Shown here piece by piece: positions 35,834-48,100 of a stretch of 64,000 nt of DNA. The stretch's first letter is position 1, and every line of letters begins with the position of its first letter. Source of the DNA: Aliikangiella coralliicola (GTDB taxonomy: Bacteria; Pseudomonadota; Gammaproteobacteria; Enterobacterales; Kangiellaceae); assembly GCF_007004725.1 (NCBI RefSeq), contig NZ_ML660169.1, positions 186,001 to 250,000 of the forward strand, in the 5' to 3' direction. The position numbers were made by a program, and so were the translations under genes. The notes under the pieces were generated by a model. The model was not told the DNA's origin and did not search any database. It saw only the letters and a program-made list of their open reading frames with translations.

Positions 35834-36235
35834 ATGAAAAAGACAGATATAGGCCGGTGTATTTTTGGACTCTTAGCTTTATTCTTTATGGGAACGGGTC
35901 TGATGCTGATGTTTAGCCCTGCTAACATGCTTAACCACATGTTTATCGAGCCTATTGAATCTGCGGGAGGACTCTCGAGTATCCGCGCGATTTGGGGAGG
36001 AACAACCATCGCGGTGTGGGCTAGTGTGCTACTTGGTGCAATAAGATCCAATGTTGATTATATTTGTGTTGGTTTTATCGCATTGTTGATGGTTTTTGTA
36101 GGTCGGCTTGTGGGTTATTTTGCGGACGGTTCGTTTCCGCAGCTTGTTGTTTCCGTCATACCAACAACTATCGCTATGATACTGATGTTGATTGCTTACA
36201 AACTTATGGTCAGCACGACTGATAAAACAGCGTAA
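35834..36235 (+). CDS. DUF4345-like small membrane protein
   Basis: 133 residues with four hydrophobic helices (about 7-27, 45-65, 73-95, 103-122) and the IRAIWGGTTIAVWASVL segment of DUF4345. GGAGG precedes the ATG by 4 bases. It is divergent from the WYL regulator and probably its target. Function unknown. Confidence 0.75.
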   Translation: MKKTDIGRCIFGLLALFFMGTGLMLMFSPANMLNHMFIEPIESAGGLSSIRAIWGGTTIAVWASVLLGAIRSNVDYICVGFIALLMVFVGRLVGYFADGSFPQLVVSVIPTTIAMILMLIAYKLMVSTTDKTA

Positions 36236-36414
36236 TTAAGAGTAATGAATTAAAAACAGCCTTAGTTGGAATAGATTCTTTCTGAAGTATCAATATTTTT
36301 AGTATCTGTAAATTAGTCTGCACAATTTTCTACAAAAAATTGGAATATATCTTTCAACCCCGTTTTATAACGATGCAACTTATTTAATTTCCAATTAAGG
36401 TTGTTCTTTCATTA

Positions 36415-36452
36415 TTTATCACTATGGGGTTGATTTATCATTATGGGGTTGA
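36415..36452. repeat. 19-bp tandem duplication at the 3' end of the hybrid kinase gene
   Basis: TTTATCACTATGGGGTTGA (36415-36433) and TTTATCATTATGGGGTTGA (36434-36452) differ at one base. On the minus strand the second unit supplies TAG, TGA and TAA consecutively in the kinase frame. Confidence 0.85.
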
Positions 36453-39400
36453 CCTTTGATGGCCTCAATAATTGGTTCAAACTCAAACTGCTCTATCAAA
36501 AAATTTAATTGTAAAGCAAGCTCACTATTACTTTTCGAAATGTCGTCACTTAGCTGCTCCAGTCGTTCAATATCACCACTTGTTGCAGCTTCTAATAAAA
36601 CAGATACTTGAATTTCAGAAAGTTCAGATAGATCTTTTGAGGTCAAAGTTTTTTGCCGACTCTGGTTAGGTTTGGCCACCTCTTCATACTCAAATTGTAC
36701 GCCCAGATGATTACTCAAAATATCATATAAGTCATTAGCGCTATAGGGCTTGCGTACAAAATCGTCACACCCGGACATCATCACTCTTTCGCGTTCTTCC
36801 TCTAACACGCTGGCGGTTAATCCTATAATTTTAGTCTTTCGGATCTTTTCAAATTCTCTGATCTTTTTGGTAGCCTCAAAGCCATTCATCACCGGCATAT
36901 GCATATCCATCCAGATTAAATCAGGATGCCATTTTTGCCACTCCCGAAACGCTTCTTTTCCGTTACCAGCCTGCTGGACTTCAAAACCCGATCTATCCAT
37001 CAATAACGCTAATAATTCGCGTCCTTGAAGACTGTCGTCCACCACCAAGACGCGATGCCGTTTCTCTTGGCCGGCTAACCTTATAATTTTGCTATTTGGC
37101 CCGCCGTCCAATTGCGCGAGCTCTGCCTCTTCAAAGTCAATTTCAAAGGAAAACTTCGTGCCTCTTCCAACCTCGCTGTCAACCTTAATTTCTCCCCCCA
37201 TCAACTCAACAAATTCACGGCTAATCGCCAGCCCTAAACCAGATCCTTCATTGGCCTGCCTGCCGGAATCGGTTTGACTGAATGCTTTAAACAACAACTT
37301 TAATTGCTGTTTGGAAATGCCTGGTCCTGTATCTTCTACACTAAAACCCAATCGTCCAGGTGCGCTGTTTTCACTGTAATGAATCTTTAAACTCACGCCT
37401 CCTTTGACTGTAAATTTAACTGCGTTGGACAATAAGTTAATCAATACCTGCCGCAATTTTCGTTGGTCCGTTTTAATCACGCGAGGGGCACTTTCAACGC
37501 CTTCAAAAAACAAATCAATTCCTTTTTCCTCTACACTCAAATGGAACATATCTTTAATGGTGTCAATCGCTACATGAAGGTCAAAAGCAACCCCATCAAA
37601 AGTCGTTCTACCAGCTTCAATTTTAGCCATATCCAGCACATCATTAATCAATTCTAGTAAATGCTGTCCGCTTTCATGAATGGTCCCCAAATATTTTCTG
37701 ACAACCTTGGGCACGCCTTTGGATTGACCGGAAATTTCAGAAAACCCCAGTATTGCATTGAGTGGTGTGCGCAGTTCATGGCTCATATTGGCGAGAAAAA
37801 CGCTCTTAGTTCGGTTGGCTGCCTCGGCAGCATCTCTAGCTTCAACCAACTCTGCCGTTCTATTTTTTACTGCCAGGGTAAGCTCGCGGTTATGTTTGTA
37901 AAGACGACGAGTTCGCAGATAATAACCCGCCCAGATTATTAAAAAGGCAGCTAAACCATAAATTGTCCAAGCCCACCACATCCTATACCAGGGCGGTAAA
38001 ACGACAAAACTAAAAACATCTTCCTGACTTTTTTGCGAAAACACATCCTTTGCTTGAACATGAAAAGAGTATTGGCCTTCAGACAAATTATTGTAGTCTT
38101 TGAATGTTTCTTTGCGCCAGTTCGACCATTCATCCAGCCCTTCTAACCAGGTACGGTATTCTGTCAGCTCGGGGCGCTCAAACTGAGGTGCGGCGAAAGA
38201 AAAACGCAACGTATTTTCCCGATAAGGTAAGATAAGCTTGTTAGACTCATTCGAACGGTCGCCGCCAAACAGAACTCTATCGTCCTGTGTCTGTACTTGC
38301 CGAATCCAAACTGGATAGCCTGAACGCTTTCGCTTTGATGGTAATGTCATGCGAATTAAACCATCTGTTCTTCCTACCCATGTGGTTTCACTCGACTCTG
38401 AATAAATATGTTCGATATTTCTTTTAGGTAATAGATCAAGTTGTGTTAACGAAAACTCATATCCACCGCCTTGTTGAGGAAAAGCCACTCCTCCCCCATC
38501 TTTAGCCACCATCCATACCACTCCTCGGCTATCCTCAACAATCTGTTCAAATGAGAATTCTTGCGGTGCGACTTGGGACAGTTTTTCTTCGGGAATAAAA
38601 TATGGTTCGTTAGCAGAAAGCCCCTGAATTTGATAAAGCTTCCCCCGATTAGTCACGAGAATTTTGTCTCCCACCGATGCGATCTGCATCCACCCCTTGG
38701 TGAATCCTTTTACCTGGACTTTGCCTTGCAAACGAACTGCGCCAGATGATAATGACTCAAACCTGAGTCGCCATATCCCCTGAGTTGCTGCTTTGATCCA
38801 GAGTTGGCCTTGCGCATCTTCTGCGAAAGCACGTATTTCAAAATCAACGCCTTCCACCATACCGGCTAAATGCCACTCTCCCTGGTGTAACCGCAAAACA
38901 GCCAACCCGTTCTCAAGGCCAAGGTAAATTCGAGACGGCTCAACGCGCGAGCGGAACATGGAATAAACAAGGCCTGACTTTTGGGTTTGCCACACAACTT
39001 TCTGAATATCAAAATTGAAAACTTGAATGCCGCAACCCGCGAGCAATCCGACCTCAGTCGACACCATTGACCAGCAAGCTCTAATCGGTTTCACATGTAA
39101 AAATTGAGAAGGCTTTTCACCACCTCCCGACTTCAATTGAAAAATCCCGTTATTAGTCCCCACAAACAATTCATCTTTGTGCCTGACTACCGCCTGGACA
39201 CTCCCTTTAAGCCCCGAAGTTTCGTCAAATTTAGAAATTTCTTCGCTCATGTCGACCCGGGCCAACCCGTTATTCAGCGCCATCCACAGGCCCTGCTGTC
39301 TGTCGAGATAAACGAACCACACATTGTCATTTCTCAACCCTTGAGTTTTATTGATAACTCGAAACAATTGGCCTGAACTATCCAGCAATACAACGCCACC

Positions 39401-40387
39401 GGATAAGGTAGCAATGGCAATTCTGCCATCTGGTAATAAGGTCGCTCGATAAGGTTTTAATTGATTTAAAAATTGGGTAAGCTGCGGCGCAAATGGATTA
39501 CATTCTTTATCGACAGGCGCAGAATTAAAACACTGAAATAATCCGTGTCTGGCGGTCACAATAATGTAGCCATCGTCTCTATTTTTCAGCACCGCGTTAA
39601 TAGGACGATTGGGCTGGCCAGACTGAGCTCCACCTTGCACCGGTATGAGTTGATCATTTTCAAGGCGCAGCAACTCACGCGCGCTGTCCTGCACGTATAT
39701 GTGCTCCCCCACCGAAAAAGCAAAGAAATACCGCTTGGGCTTCCATATTTTGAATTGACCTTCATGCCACCGCATCAAAAATTTATAGCTAGCAAAATAG
39801 ACCCCGTCAGCCATTGCAAAGGTCTTCCACACATGCCCAAAGAGACGAGCTTGTTGCGGCAGTTTTTCAACCAAAGAAACGTATTGTAAAGTGCCAGCTG
39901 AATCAGGTTCCAGATAACCTACCTCATTATTTCCACCGACAAAAATCTGACCAAGCTTATCAATAGCTATTGACCTTACAATCCCTCGATTCGCAAGCCG
40001 AATATGTCGCCAGGCAACCCCATCGTATTCAAGCAAGCCATTTGAGTTACCGACGTAAAGTAATCCGCTAGGGTGTTGAGTCACCCACCAGTTTTGAGGA
40101 TGAGCGCCATAGTCATCAACGCTATAATTTTGAATAGGTAGGCGACCAACTTCAGCCATAGATGAAGACCAGGCTCGTAGCGATATTAATGTTATGAGTC
40201 CGACAACTAAAACAAATGATGTAGCGCTAAAAATAGTTCGAATCGAACAAATACACATAAAAACAGGTATTGTTGATTCACTCGACTTTTTTTTCAGCCA
40301 ACAGATTAACTCAACTAAATCGTTAACGATGAATAATTTTTCAAAACTCGGCATTCGATATTTTAAGCTTTTGTTACCGGATATCAT
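36422..40387 (-). CDS. two-component-propeller hybrid histidine kinase
   Basis: About 1321 residues from the ATG at 40387. A membrane segment (about 55-72) precedes a periplasmic seven-blade-like propeller of Reg_prop repeats (about 95-730) and a Y_Y_Y domain (about 735-810, LEGLDEWSNWR, YSFHVQAKD). A second membrane helix lies at about 818-838. HisKA follows with NMSHELRTPLNAILGFSE (about 875), HATPase (N box LINLLSNAVKF, G1 VEDTGPGIS, G2 GSGLGLAIS) and a receiver with WMDMHMPVMNG. A short tail follows with partial Hpt-like helices but no clear histidine. There is no cognate regulator or transport gene beside it, so it is an orphan. Ligands are often polysaccharide fragments in relatives. 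Confidence 0.9.
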   Translation of the reverse strand: MISGNKSLKYRMPSFEKLFIVNDLVELICWLKKKSSESTIPVFMCICSIRTIFSATSFVLVVGLITLISLRAWSSSMAEVGRLPIQNYSVDDYGAHPQNWWVTQHPSGLLYVGNSNGLLEYDGVAWRHIRLANRGIVRSIAIDKLGQIFVGGNNEVGYLEPDSAGTLQYVSLVEKLPQQARLFGHVWKTFAMADGVYFASYKFLMRWHEGQFKIWKPKRYFFAFSVGEHIYVQDSARELLRLENDQLIPVQGGAQSGQPNRPINAVLKNRDDGYIIVTARHGLFQCFNSAPVDKECNPFAPQLTQFLNQLKPYRATLLPDGRIAIATLSGGVVLLDSSGQLFRVINKTQGLRNDNVWFVYLDRQQGLWMALNNGLARVDMSEEISKFDETSGLKGSVQAVVRHKDELFVGTNNGIFQLKSGGGEKPSQFLHVKPIRACWSMVSTEVGLLAGCGIQVFNFDIQKVVWQTQKSGLVYSMFRSRVEPSRIYLGLENGLAVLRLHQGEWHLAGMVEGVDFEIRAFAEDAQGQLWIKAATQGIWRLRFESLSSGAVRLQGKVQVKGFTKGWMQIASVGDKILVTNRGKLYQIQGLSANEPYFIPEEKLSQVAPQEFSFEQIVEDSRGVVWMVAKDGGGVAFPQQGGGYEFSLTQLDLLPKRNIEHIYSESSETTWVGRTDGLIRMTLPSKRKRSGYPVWIRQVQTQDDRVLFGGDRSNESNKLILPYRENTLRFSFAAPQFERPELTEYRTWLEGLDEWSNWRKETFKDYNNLSEGQYSFHVQAKDVFSQKSQEDVFSFVVLPPWYRMWWAWTIYGLAAFLIIWAGYYLRTRRLYKHNRELTLAVKNRTAELVEARDAAEAANRTKSVFLANMSHELRTPLNAILGFSEISGQSKGVPKVVRKYLGTIHESGQHLLELINDVLDMAKIEAGRTTFDGVAFDLHVAIDTIKDMFHLSVEEKGIDLFFEGVESAPRVIKTDQRKLRQVLINLLSNAVKFTVKGGVSLKIHYSENSAPGRLGFSVEDTGPGISKQQLKLLFKAFSQTDSGRQANEGSGLGLAISREFVELMGGEIKVDSEVGRGTKFSFEIDFEEAELAQLDGGPNSKIIRLAGQEKRHRVLVVDDSLQGRELLALLMDRSGFEVQQAGNGKEAFREWQKWHPDLIWMDMHMPVMNGFEATKKIREFEKIRKTKIIGLTASVLEEERERVMMSGCDDFVRKPYSANDLYDILSNHLGVQFEYEEVAKPNQSRQKTLTSKDLSELSEIQVSVLLEAATSGDIERLEQLSDDISKSNSELALQLNFLIEQFEFEPIIEAIKGQPHNDKSTP

Positions 40388-40596
40388 ATGCCCATCCAAT
40401 GGGAATATTAAAAAGTATACTCAAAACATAGTTCTAATTTATTGCCTAAGCAAATAACGCCATTCGCCAGACTCGCAAACGAACTATGCTAAATAAACCT
40501 AAAAAATCTTGCCTACATTGTTTGGCGGTCACCGTAATACTTTCAGACACGACTATAGAAGCCTGATTAAATTAACCTTAAGAATACTTCAGCAAA

Positions 40597-40630
40597 AAGC
40601 CTGCACAAGCCAGTCATTGTGCCTATGCAG
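40597..40630 (-). terminator. possible terminator after the 40666 frame
   Basis: On the minus strand an imperfect stem pairs CCTGCA-GCACAA with TTGTGC-AGG around an 8-base loop, then GCTTTTTGC. It suggests transcription reaches here from the short frame at 40666-40866. Confidence 0.4.
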
Positions 40631-40665
40631 GTTGTTAGAAGTTCCTCAATAAGGTAATTCTCAAG

Positions 40666-40866
40666 CTAACGGCGTCTGGGCACTGCGGTATCCGGGCCTT
40701 TAAAACTTACTTGTTGAATAAAGCTTTTACCATTGATGTCAAGCACATGCATGGTTTCCATCAAATGTCCTGTTTCTGCATCAGAAGATTGCTCTTCCTG
40801 CAAACGATATTCGTATTGGCCAATTGCTTTCCAGTGGTGATCCAATTGGCGTTCACGTTGTCGCAA
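40666..40866 (-). pseudogene. short frame, possible 3' remnant of a gene
   Basis: 66 codons opening at a TTG directly after a TAG, ending FKGPDTAVPRRR. The composition (HHWKAIGQYEYRLQEEQSSDAETGHLMETMHVLDINGKS, in two parts) looks protein-like but starts abruptly. Protein-like sequence continues upstream in another frame (REQWGAFHNHPTILDN), which would fit a frameshifted or truncated gene. No family recognised. Confidence 0.3.
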
Positions 40867-41332
40867 CTATCGTTATCCAAAATGGTTGGATGGTTATGGA
40901 AAGCGCCCCATTGCTCCCTGGGAAAAAAGTCTGGCAGGATTGGATCCAATTAGACCCAGTAACCACAAATACCCGGATAGTATTATTAATTGGACTAGCT
41001 TGATAATCAGCGGGGAGATGTTTCTATCATTTAAGTAGATTTGAGCAAATAACACGATTCTATCAGCACACAAATTATTCTTTCTAGAAACAAGCACAAT
41101 TACGACTAAATCACTTTACGGTATAAGTTTAAACGGGCATTCAACTTATAGTCAAATTCTCGAAAGCTCTGTAGTAGATTGTCCTAGCCTTGAAGTAACT
41201 ATTGATCGGCTTATCAGTAATTTTACTTGTCTTACAATATTTTTAGCTCGAAAGCTTGTCAGCAAAAGTAGCTTTTGTTTGCAAGAGATTAGCCGACAAT
41301 AGAATACCTGGTTTTAGCTTTGTTTTGCATTA

Positions 41333-41357
41333 AGAAAACCTCGATTATTAATCGAGG
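41333..41357 (-). terminator. intrinsic terminator of the DUF4279 gene
   Basis: CCTCGATT (41339-41346), loop ATT, AATCGAGG (41350-41357). On the minus strand TTTTCTT follows, 78 bp past the DUF4279 stop. Confidence 0.8.
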
Positions 41358-41434
41358 CTACGAAACTGAAAGAGATTATCCATTAGTTAAAACCACGATA
41401 AATTATTAAGTGGTTAGTATTTTTGATAATTGAG

Positions 41435-41848
41435 TTAAAGGACTGTTAAGGACAGTTCAATATCTAACGTACCTAGTTCGCCTAATAACATTGGAGAGAA
41501 TTGACATTCTATACTATCTTCTCCTTCCTCAACACCCACAAAAATATTAATAACCATCCCTTCAACTCCCTTGCATTCTATCAAACGCTTATTCGCCTTT
41601 TTAAGATGTTTAACTAAGTTCCATATTTTTTCTTCTATAGTTCCTCCATCAAATTCATTCGCTTTTAAAACCCACATACCAATCTTGGAATAGCGAAACC
41701 TGCCATTTTTCGACATAATTTTCTCGCCTTTTACTTGAGATTTTGTTGGGGAAATACCGAGAGCACTAGTAATTATCTCTGGTATTAATTCCTCCCCCCA
41801 AACTCTAAATGTAACGTCTTCGATTATTTTGACTTTAGAAATATTCAT
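41435..41848 (-). CDS. DUF4279 protein, candidate immunity protein
   Basis: 137 residues, one DUF4279 domain: VTFRVWGEELIPEIITSALGISPTKSQVKGEKI (about 12-44), MWVLKANE, a helix at about 70-88 and a final strand GTLDIELSLTVL. DUF4279 proteins are common next to polymorphic toxin C-termini. It begins 11 bp after the stop of the giant Rhs-like gene, exactly where an immunity gene is expected, and is more AT-rich than the coding body before it. The family's molecular role is unproven. Confidence 0.75.
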   Translation of the reverse strand: MNISKVKIIEDVTFRVWGEELIPEIITSALGISPTKSQVKGEKIMSKNGRFRYSKIGMWVLKANEFDGGTIEEKIWNLVKHLKKANKRLIECKGVEGMVINIFVGVEEGEDSIECQFSPMLLGELGTLDIELSLTVL

Positions 41849-41859
41849 AACCTCTTAAC

Positions 41860-42160
41860 TTATCCATCGTTTAAATTTCCAACCCAGTCACCAGCGGGAT
41901 CAATAACATCTCCAGTGTTAGGATCAACCCAATAATTTTCTTTTGCTCCAGCCATATTGTCGTCCCATTTTATCTCATGAAATCTGCGTCGTCCTTCTTT
42001 TGCTCCGACTCCTTCTTTTCTTCCCCATTTTTCAGCACCTTTGTCTCCTGGCATGTATCCGTGCGGCCTATCTTTCAAGCGCCCATCTTCCCCCTTGTCG
42101 CAATCTACCTCTTTAGAATCGTCCGCTTCCTCATTATACTGATTAACAATATCGCTTAAC
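41860..42160 (-). other. variable C-terminal tip of the giant protein, toxin-like
   Basis: This part encodes the last 100 or so residues after the Rhs core marker DPINLIDPGG and a hydrophobic segment. It contains GYMPGDKGAEKWGRKEGVGA, then RRRFHEIKWDD and a YWVDPNTGDVIDPAGDW ending. Charged, compact, and located where Rhs toxins carry their enzymatic domain. I cannot name the family with certainty; a nuclease-type polymorphic toxin is the leading guess. Confidence 0.5.
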
Positions 42161-45100
42161 GCTTCTCCCGCCTCTTTTGTACAATTCGTGAATATACAAG
42201 CCCCACCAAGACCGACGATTGCTAAGTCAGTGCCTGTAATAATCCAAGGCACAAACGGAACTACAAAGGCCAGTTTTCCGCCAGGGTCAATTAGGTTTAT
42301 GGGATCACTAAATACATACCCATAAATATTAGAGTCACCCCCACTAAACCTTATCGGATCTTTTTTCGTCCAACGCCCAACTGCCGCATCATAATCCCTA
42401 GCCCCAAAACGAACAAGTTTGGTATCTCGATCATAAATACCACCAGCAAATCCAAATGGCTGGAATCCCGGATTAGTGTCATTGGTAACCACCCCAAACT
42501 CATCATAATCCATCCGCTGGACAATATCACCATTTGCAGCGTTAACAACCAACCTCGGACTACCTAGATAATCAGAGATAATTCGGTATGTCACCCCTCC
42601 TTTAATCAAATAATCCGGTACATTAATTTTCGTGCCATAAACAAATCGACTAACAATTTGATTATTGCCATTCAACTCAGCAATAGGATTTAGTTTGTCA
42701 CTGTATAAAAAGCTCTGCAGCAACGTCCCATTAACTTTTTTCCCAATTCGCCGATTTCGTCCGTCAACAATATAGTCAATCGTTGTATTCGATTGACCAT
42801 TTGGAATCACAACAGAAGTCAAATTCCCTAATACATCATAAGTGTAAGTAGTAGTTTGACTAATGATGGTATCAGTTTTACTTTTCAGTTCGCCATCGTC
42901 ACTGTAAGAATACGTATTGCCCGCATAACTTAGCAGTCGGTCTTGCGCATCATAAACCCCGGTTTCGGTGCTCCCATCTTTCACTTTGGTTAAACGGTTG
43001 CCGTTACCATCATAAGTGTAAGTTGTAGTATCGTTCCCTCTGGTAACAGTCTCTATACGTCCAACGTCATCATAAGTGTAAATTTCGGTGGAACTGCTAC
43101 CTTCAATAGTTTCTGTTTTTTGTCTAATCCTTCCCAGCTTATCGTGCACATAAGTTGTCTCAAATAAATTGGTGTTGTTATCATAAACCGAACTGGAGCC
43201 ACTCATTTCTCCAAACAGGTTATAGTCAATGTTAGTACTGATTTTGTTTAGCATGGTGCCATTGATTAAGCCGGCTTTTTGGACTTCCCGACTAATCGTT
43301 AAACCGCCAGCACTGACAAGCAAATTATCATCATCATAACCATAACTCACACAATCACTGGTATTTACACATTGCTCGTCAACAAGAAAATCTGCGTTAT
43401 AACTCTGACTAACTTTTCCAACAATATTCTCTGCCCAGGTTTGCTCGATCAGCAAACTACCATCATAATCAAAACTTAACTGACCATTATCTGGCGCGGT
43501 AATACTGCCAACATTACCATGACCATCATAACCATAGGTGTAACTGCCCCTTGGAATATCCACCGATGATAATTGGTCAGTCCCAGGCTTATAATTAAAA
43601 CCTATCTCCTGATTATCAGGTCGGGTGATTTTGGTTAGTTTTCTGTCTTTATCATAATCATAAACCGTCTCTGGTTTGGTCACGCCACTGACTGCTGGCG
43701 GTGTGTATTGCTTTTCTTTGTTAACACTGTTGTAGTTAAATCGATGAACCGGTTGTCCTGGTGGCTGCAAGGTCGCCAGATTACCATTAGCGTCCCAAGT
43801 TTGGAGTAGTTCGCTACCATCGGGATAAATAGTTTTTTTCAAACGCCCCAGCGCATCATATTCAAAAGCAGTGGTTCGCTGCAGCGAGTCAGTAAATGAA
43901 GTCAATTGACCTTTGCTAACCGCATCGTCAAAGGCGTAAGTCACACTGCGATCACCCACACTCATTTGGGTTAAGCGGCCGCGGTCATCATAGTCAAAAC
44001 TAACCGCGTTGAGTCCTGTGATCTGTTGCCCGGTTATTAATTGCGTTATCGGATCAAAGGTGCTGGTCGTCGTGCGACCTTCGGCTGAAGTCACTGTCTT
44101 TTGACCATTAACGAAATTGCTGAACACCTGACTGACTTTGCCATTCTGGGTCAGTTCGAGCGTCAGTTGGCTCAGGTCAGTACCATTTTCACCGTAAATT
44201 TTTTCAACTTGAGAAGTGCTGATTAATCCACTCGGTAACGTCGTGGTGATCGTATGAGGAATTTCCTGACGAGTTTTCGTGTCAATCACTTTATCAATCA
44301 CAGTCACAACACCAGATCCGGTGAAAGTTTCTTTCAGATCATCAGCCTGCCTGATAATGCCTGTCTGCGATAAATCTTGGTGCGTCGTTGTATAGCTCGT
44401 ATCACCATTAGCTAACCTGGATTCCTGGGTTTCAAACCGAGTATTCTCCGCGGTTGTAATACCATAACTAACAATCTTGGTCGCTTCGTCTTTTGCGTTG
44501 AAGAACCCCCACACGCCCCCTTCCGGATCCTCGACCTGCTCAACTCTGCCTAGAGTATTGTATGTCTTAACGAATTGATTGCCTTTGGGATCGGTTTCTT
44601 CCGTCATCAGTGAATTTTGGTAGACAAAGTCATAACCACTTTGATCGTCATATTCCACTCGACGTAAATCATTATTTTCGTCAACTGTGAGTTTGGTCTT
44701 ATAACCATCGGGCGAAACGATATCAAGCACCTTGCCATCAGTATCACGATTTATAATCACAGTATTATCAAAACGATCTTTCACCGCAATCAGCCGGTTT
44801 TGATCATCATACTCAAAAGTTGTCAGCGTGATCCCGGAGTTCAAGTCAATGGTCTTGATATGTTTGCCAGCTTGATCAAACACATAAGGGCTTCTGGCAC
44901 GTGTTAAATCATCACGAACACAACGCGCATAAAATTGCTCATCTTGCGTGTAAGGCCAGGCATAAGCCGGACTTTCAATTGCCCACGCGCCGACATCACT
45001 TGACACATTAGGTGTTGAAGCCCAATAAGGTTTTCGGAAACTGACACCTGGATACCACGACTCTCCAGTTCCCCCATTATCCAATACAGTCTGATGGATA

Positions 45101-48100
45101 AACGTGGTGTTCGGTAGTGCATAAGCCAGCTCATTGATATTAGGCAGTCGCCAGTCGCTATACCCAGCATGGTCCAGAGCTTCACAGTAGTCGATGCTGG
45201 CTTTCCAGTCGCGAGTTACACTTGCGTTTTCAGCAACATCCTGCCACATCAAACCATTTTCTTCGTCAACCACGACATTATCGGTCGCATTACGTTTCAA
45301 TCCCGCCGCATAGCGAATGTCCAGAGATTCGCCCTGAACACACATAACAGGTGAATACTCATCATTATCTACCCTGGCCTTGTTCCAATGGCTCAAAGCT
45401 TCAAAATTGTAGATCGGGAAGTCATGCTGACGGCGACTCTTATCAATAGCATAAGCCAACTCTTTATAAGTCGGTAGCCGCCATATCCCTTCACCTAATT
45501 GCAGATTTTCACAGTAAGCCTGAGCTTCGGATTTGAGCTTAAATCGAGCCGCGCTTTGTGTCAGATATTGCCACTTCAATCCAGTTACTTTATCGACCAA
45601 AACACCATCAGCATTCACCTCGTAGTCAATCTCACTCCCACCTTTTTGATAATAGCCATCATCACCGGTATGCAGACTGTGGGTTATACCAGTTTTAAGC
45701 ACCAGACTCGCATCTTCAACTTCAACCGCATCGCCGTTGCCCAAATAGACTTTATTAAACGGCGTTTTGATGTGGTGGTTAGATAGCGACCAACCTTCAG
45801 CAAAGTGGGTGTTTGGCGCATTCATTAGTCGAATACTGTCAACACTCCAGATAATTTCGCTGTCTCTGCCCGAAACACCTGTCGAGCTGGAGCCGACCTG
45901 TGCCCAGGCATTGGGGAAACTCTCTAAAGGTTGACTAGAAGTTGCCGCGTTACCGGCACTCATGTACTCAGTCGCATAGCGGTATCCAATGCTAATTTTG
46001 CCTACCACAGCGCCTCGAATATATTCCCCATCGACCGATTCGCCATTCCAAGTGAAAGTCGCATCTTGCATCAGGGCCGGCGCAAATTTTTGTTCAAAAC
46101 GATGACCACCAATTTCCAGCACTGCAATCATTTCAATCACCGCAGGGGGCAACTTATCTTCACTGACGGCAACTTCGATTTTATGATGATAATTTGCCGT
46201 TCGCTGACTGGAGTAATGTAAGGTTAAACCGGTGCCGGTTATCGCAATATCTTCATGAAACGCCTGCGGCCTGTGTTTTATATAGGAATTGGCACAAGTC
46301 TTTTCATTGTCTTTTTCAGGATCTTCCTGACTATCTTCGTTGATCACGATATAACCTAAAAATGGCATGCCACCGCCAGACTGACCATTAAGGTTTTCAT
46401 CCTGAGCAGAAAAATGATCCATCTGGCTGCGCCAATAAGTTTCCCCCGGGCTAAATGCTGAAGTACCAGCCACTTCATCGGAACTATCACCATCGCCGTC
46501 TATATCGTCGGCGATATCGTCGCCTGTATAATCCAATCCATCAATGACACCATCCCCATTAGCATCCAGCATTTTCACAACCACACCATTTTCTGATGCT
46601 TTCCACCCACCGGGCTGACGATCATAATAACCAACCGGAATAATTTCACCGACGGCAAAGTTGAGGAAGTTATCAGTATATAAAGTGACCGGCTTATCGA
46701 AGGAAACCATCTCATCGTCACCTACGCCGGGAATTTCCAATTCAGCGCAATAAGTAAAAGCTGACTCTGCTGGTAAATCTGCTGGCATTGATGCTGGCAG
46801 TTCATATTCAGTCGCCCTTACCATAAAGTTATTAAAGTTTCTGGTGGAACCGTCTGGCGAAGTGATGGTGACCTGATTAACGCCATCGAATACGATAGTT
46901 TTGGAACGCGAACCGGAGCCGTCGGTCACCACGCTAGAATGGTGCACCTGTGTTTCCGTCGCCGTTAAATCAATCGCGGTGGCCTTACTATCAACCGGCA
47001 ACACGATTACATCATCCAGTACAGCCCAGGCGCTACTTGCAGCGATAATTTCCCGATGCAATGTTAAATAACCGTCCTTACGATAGACAATAGTTCTCGG
47101 CCCTGCCTGACCGGCAATAATAAAACGCCCCTGCTCATCAGTGACAACACTGCCAAATTCAGGTTGGCGGTAAAAAGAAATCATTACTCCGGAAACACCG
47201 ACACCATTACGATCATTGACCTGTCCAGTAAACAAACTGAACGCTTTTGGATCGTAATGTTTGATCGTCGTATTGGAAGGGATATATTGCAGATAATCTT
47301 CTGCAAAAGTATCAGCTAAATTCGTTAAGTCGGTCGGTTCACCTACAAAAACATTGATCCGATTAGAGCTGAAGCCATTGAACGTGGTGTAAAGGCTCAC
47401 CTGCCCAAAATTGAGGGCGGTGATAACCCCATTATCCACTTGGACTATCGAGCTATTGTCAGCCGTAAAGCTAACTGCCGACGTTAAATCTTGAGTCGAG
47501 CCATCCTGGTATAAACCAGTAACAGTCAATGATTGAACATCCCCTGGATTCAACGCAATATTCGTCGGACTAATTATCAAAGCACTAAGGCCGTTGGTAT
47601 CTATCACTGACTCATCCAGGAACAACTCAACCTCGTTGTTACACTGGCTGGCCTCGGAAATATCGACGTCGATAGTGTCATTGTGTGTCCATGCAGCCTT
47701 TTGGTCAATACCATTCATCACGACGACTGCACCCTGACCATCACCAACACTCCCTGGCGGCTGGTAAGCACCAATGGACACCCCAAAACCGACTAGTCCT
47801 TCAGTGAATGGGCTGTCATTGTTCTCATTAAATCCAACCCATAAAATCGCGCTCCGATGACCCCAGCTCGCGCCGCTTGCCGGAAACTTATCCTCATAAG
47901 TCCACTGATAAATCGCTCCGACTATCGCCTCACCGGCAGAAATCGTTTGATAGTTAGCATAGATATTTTCGAAGGCACCTTCATGGTTTTCTTGAATGTA
48001 AGGATCTTCTTCGAGGCGATCCTGATGACTAGCACCATCGCTACTCCGAGTGTGAGTAATAACTTCATTATTAGTTCGGAGATAGTCGGCAAAATCCTGT

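Larger units (their letters stand above)
40400..41434. other. gene-poor region with one degenerate-looking short frame
   Basis: About 1 kb. Apart from the 40666-40866 remnant and two terminator-like hairpins I see no gene. Its left part must hold the hybrid kinase promoter. Confidence 0.5.
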
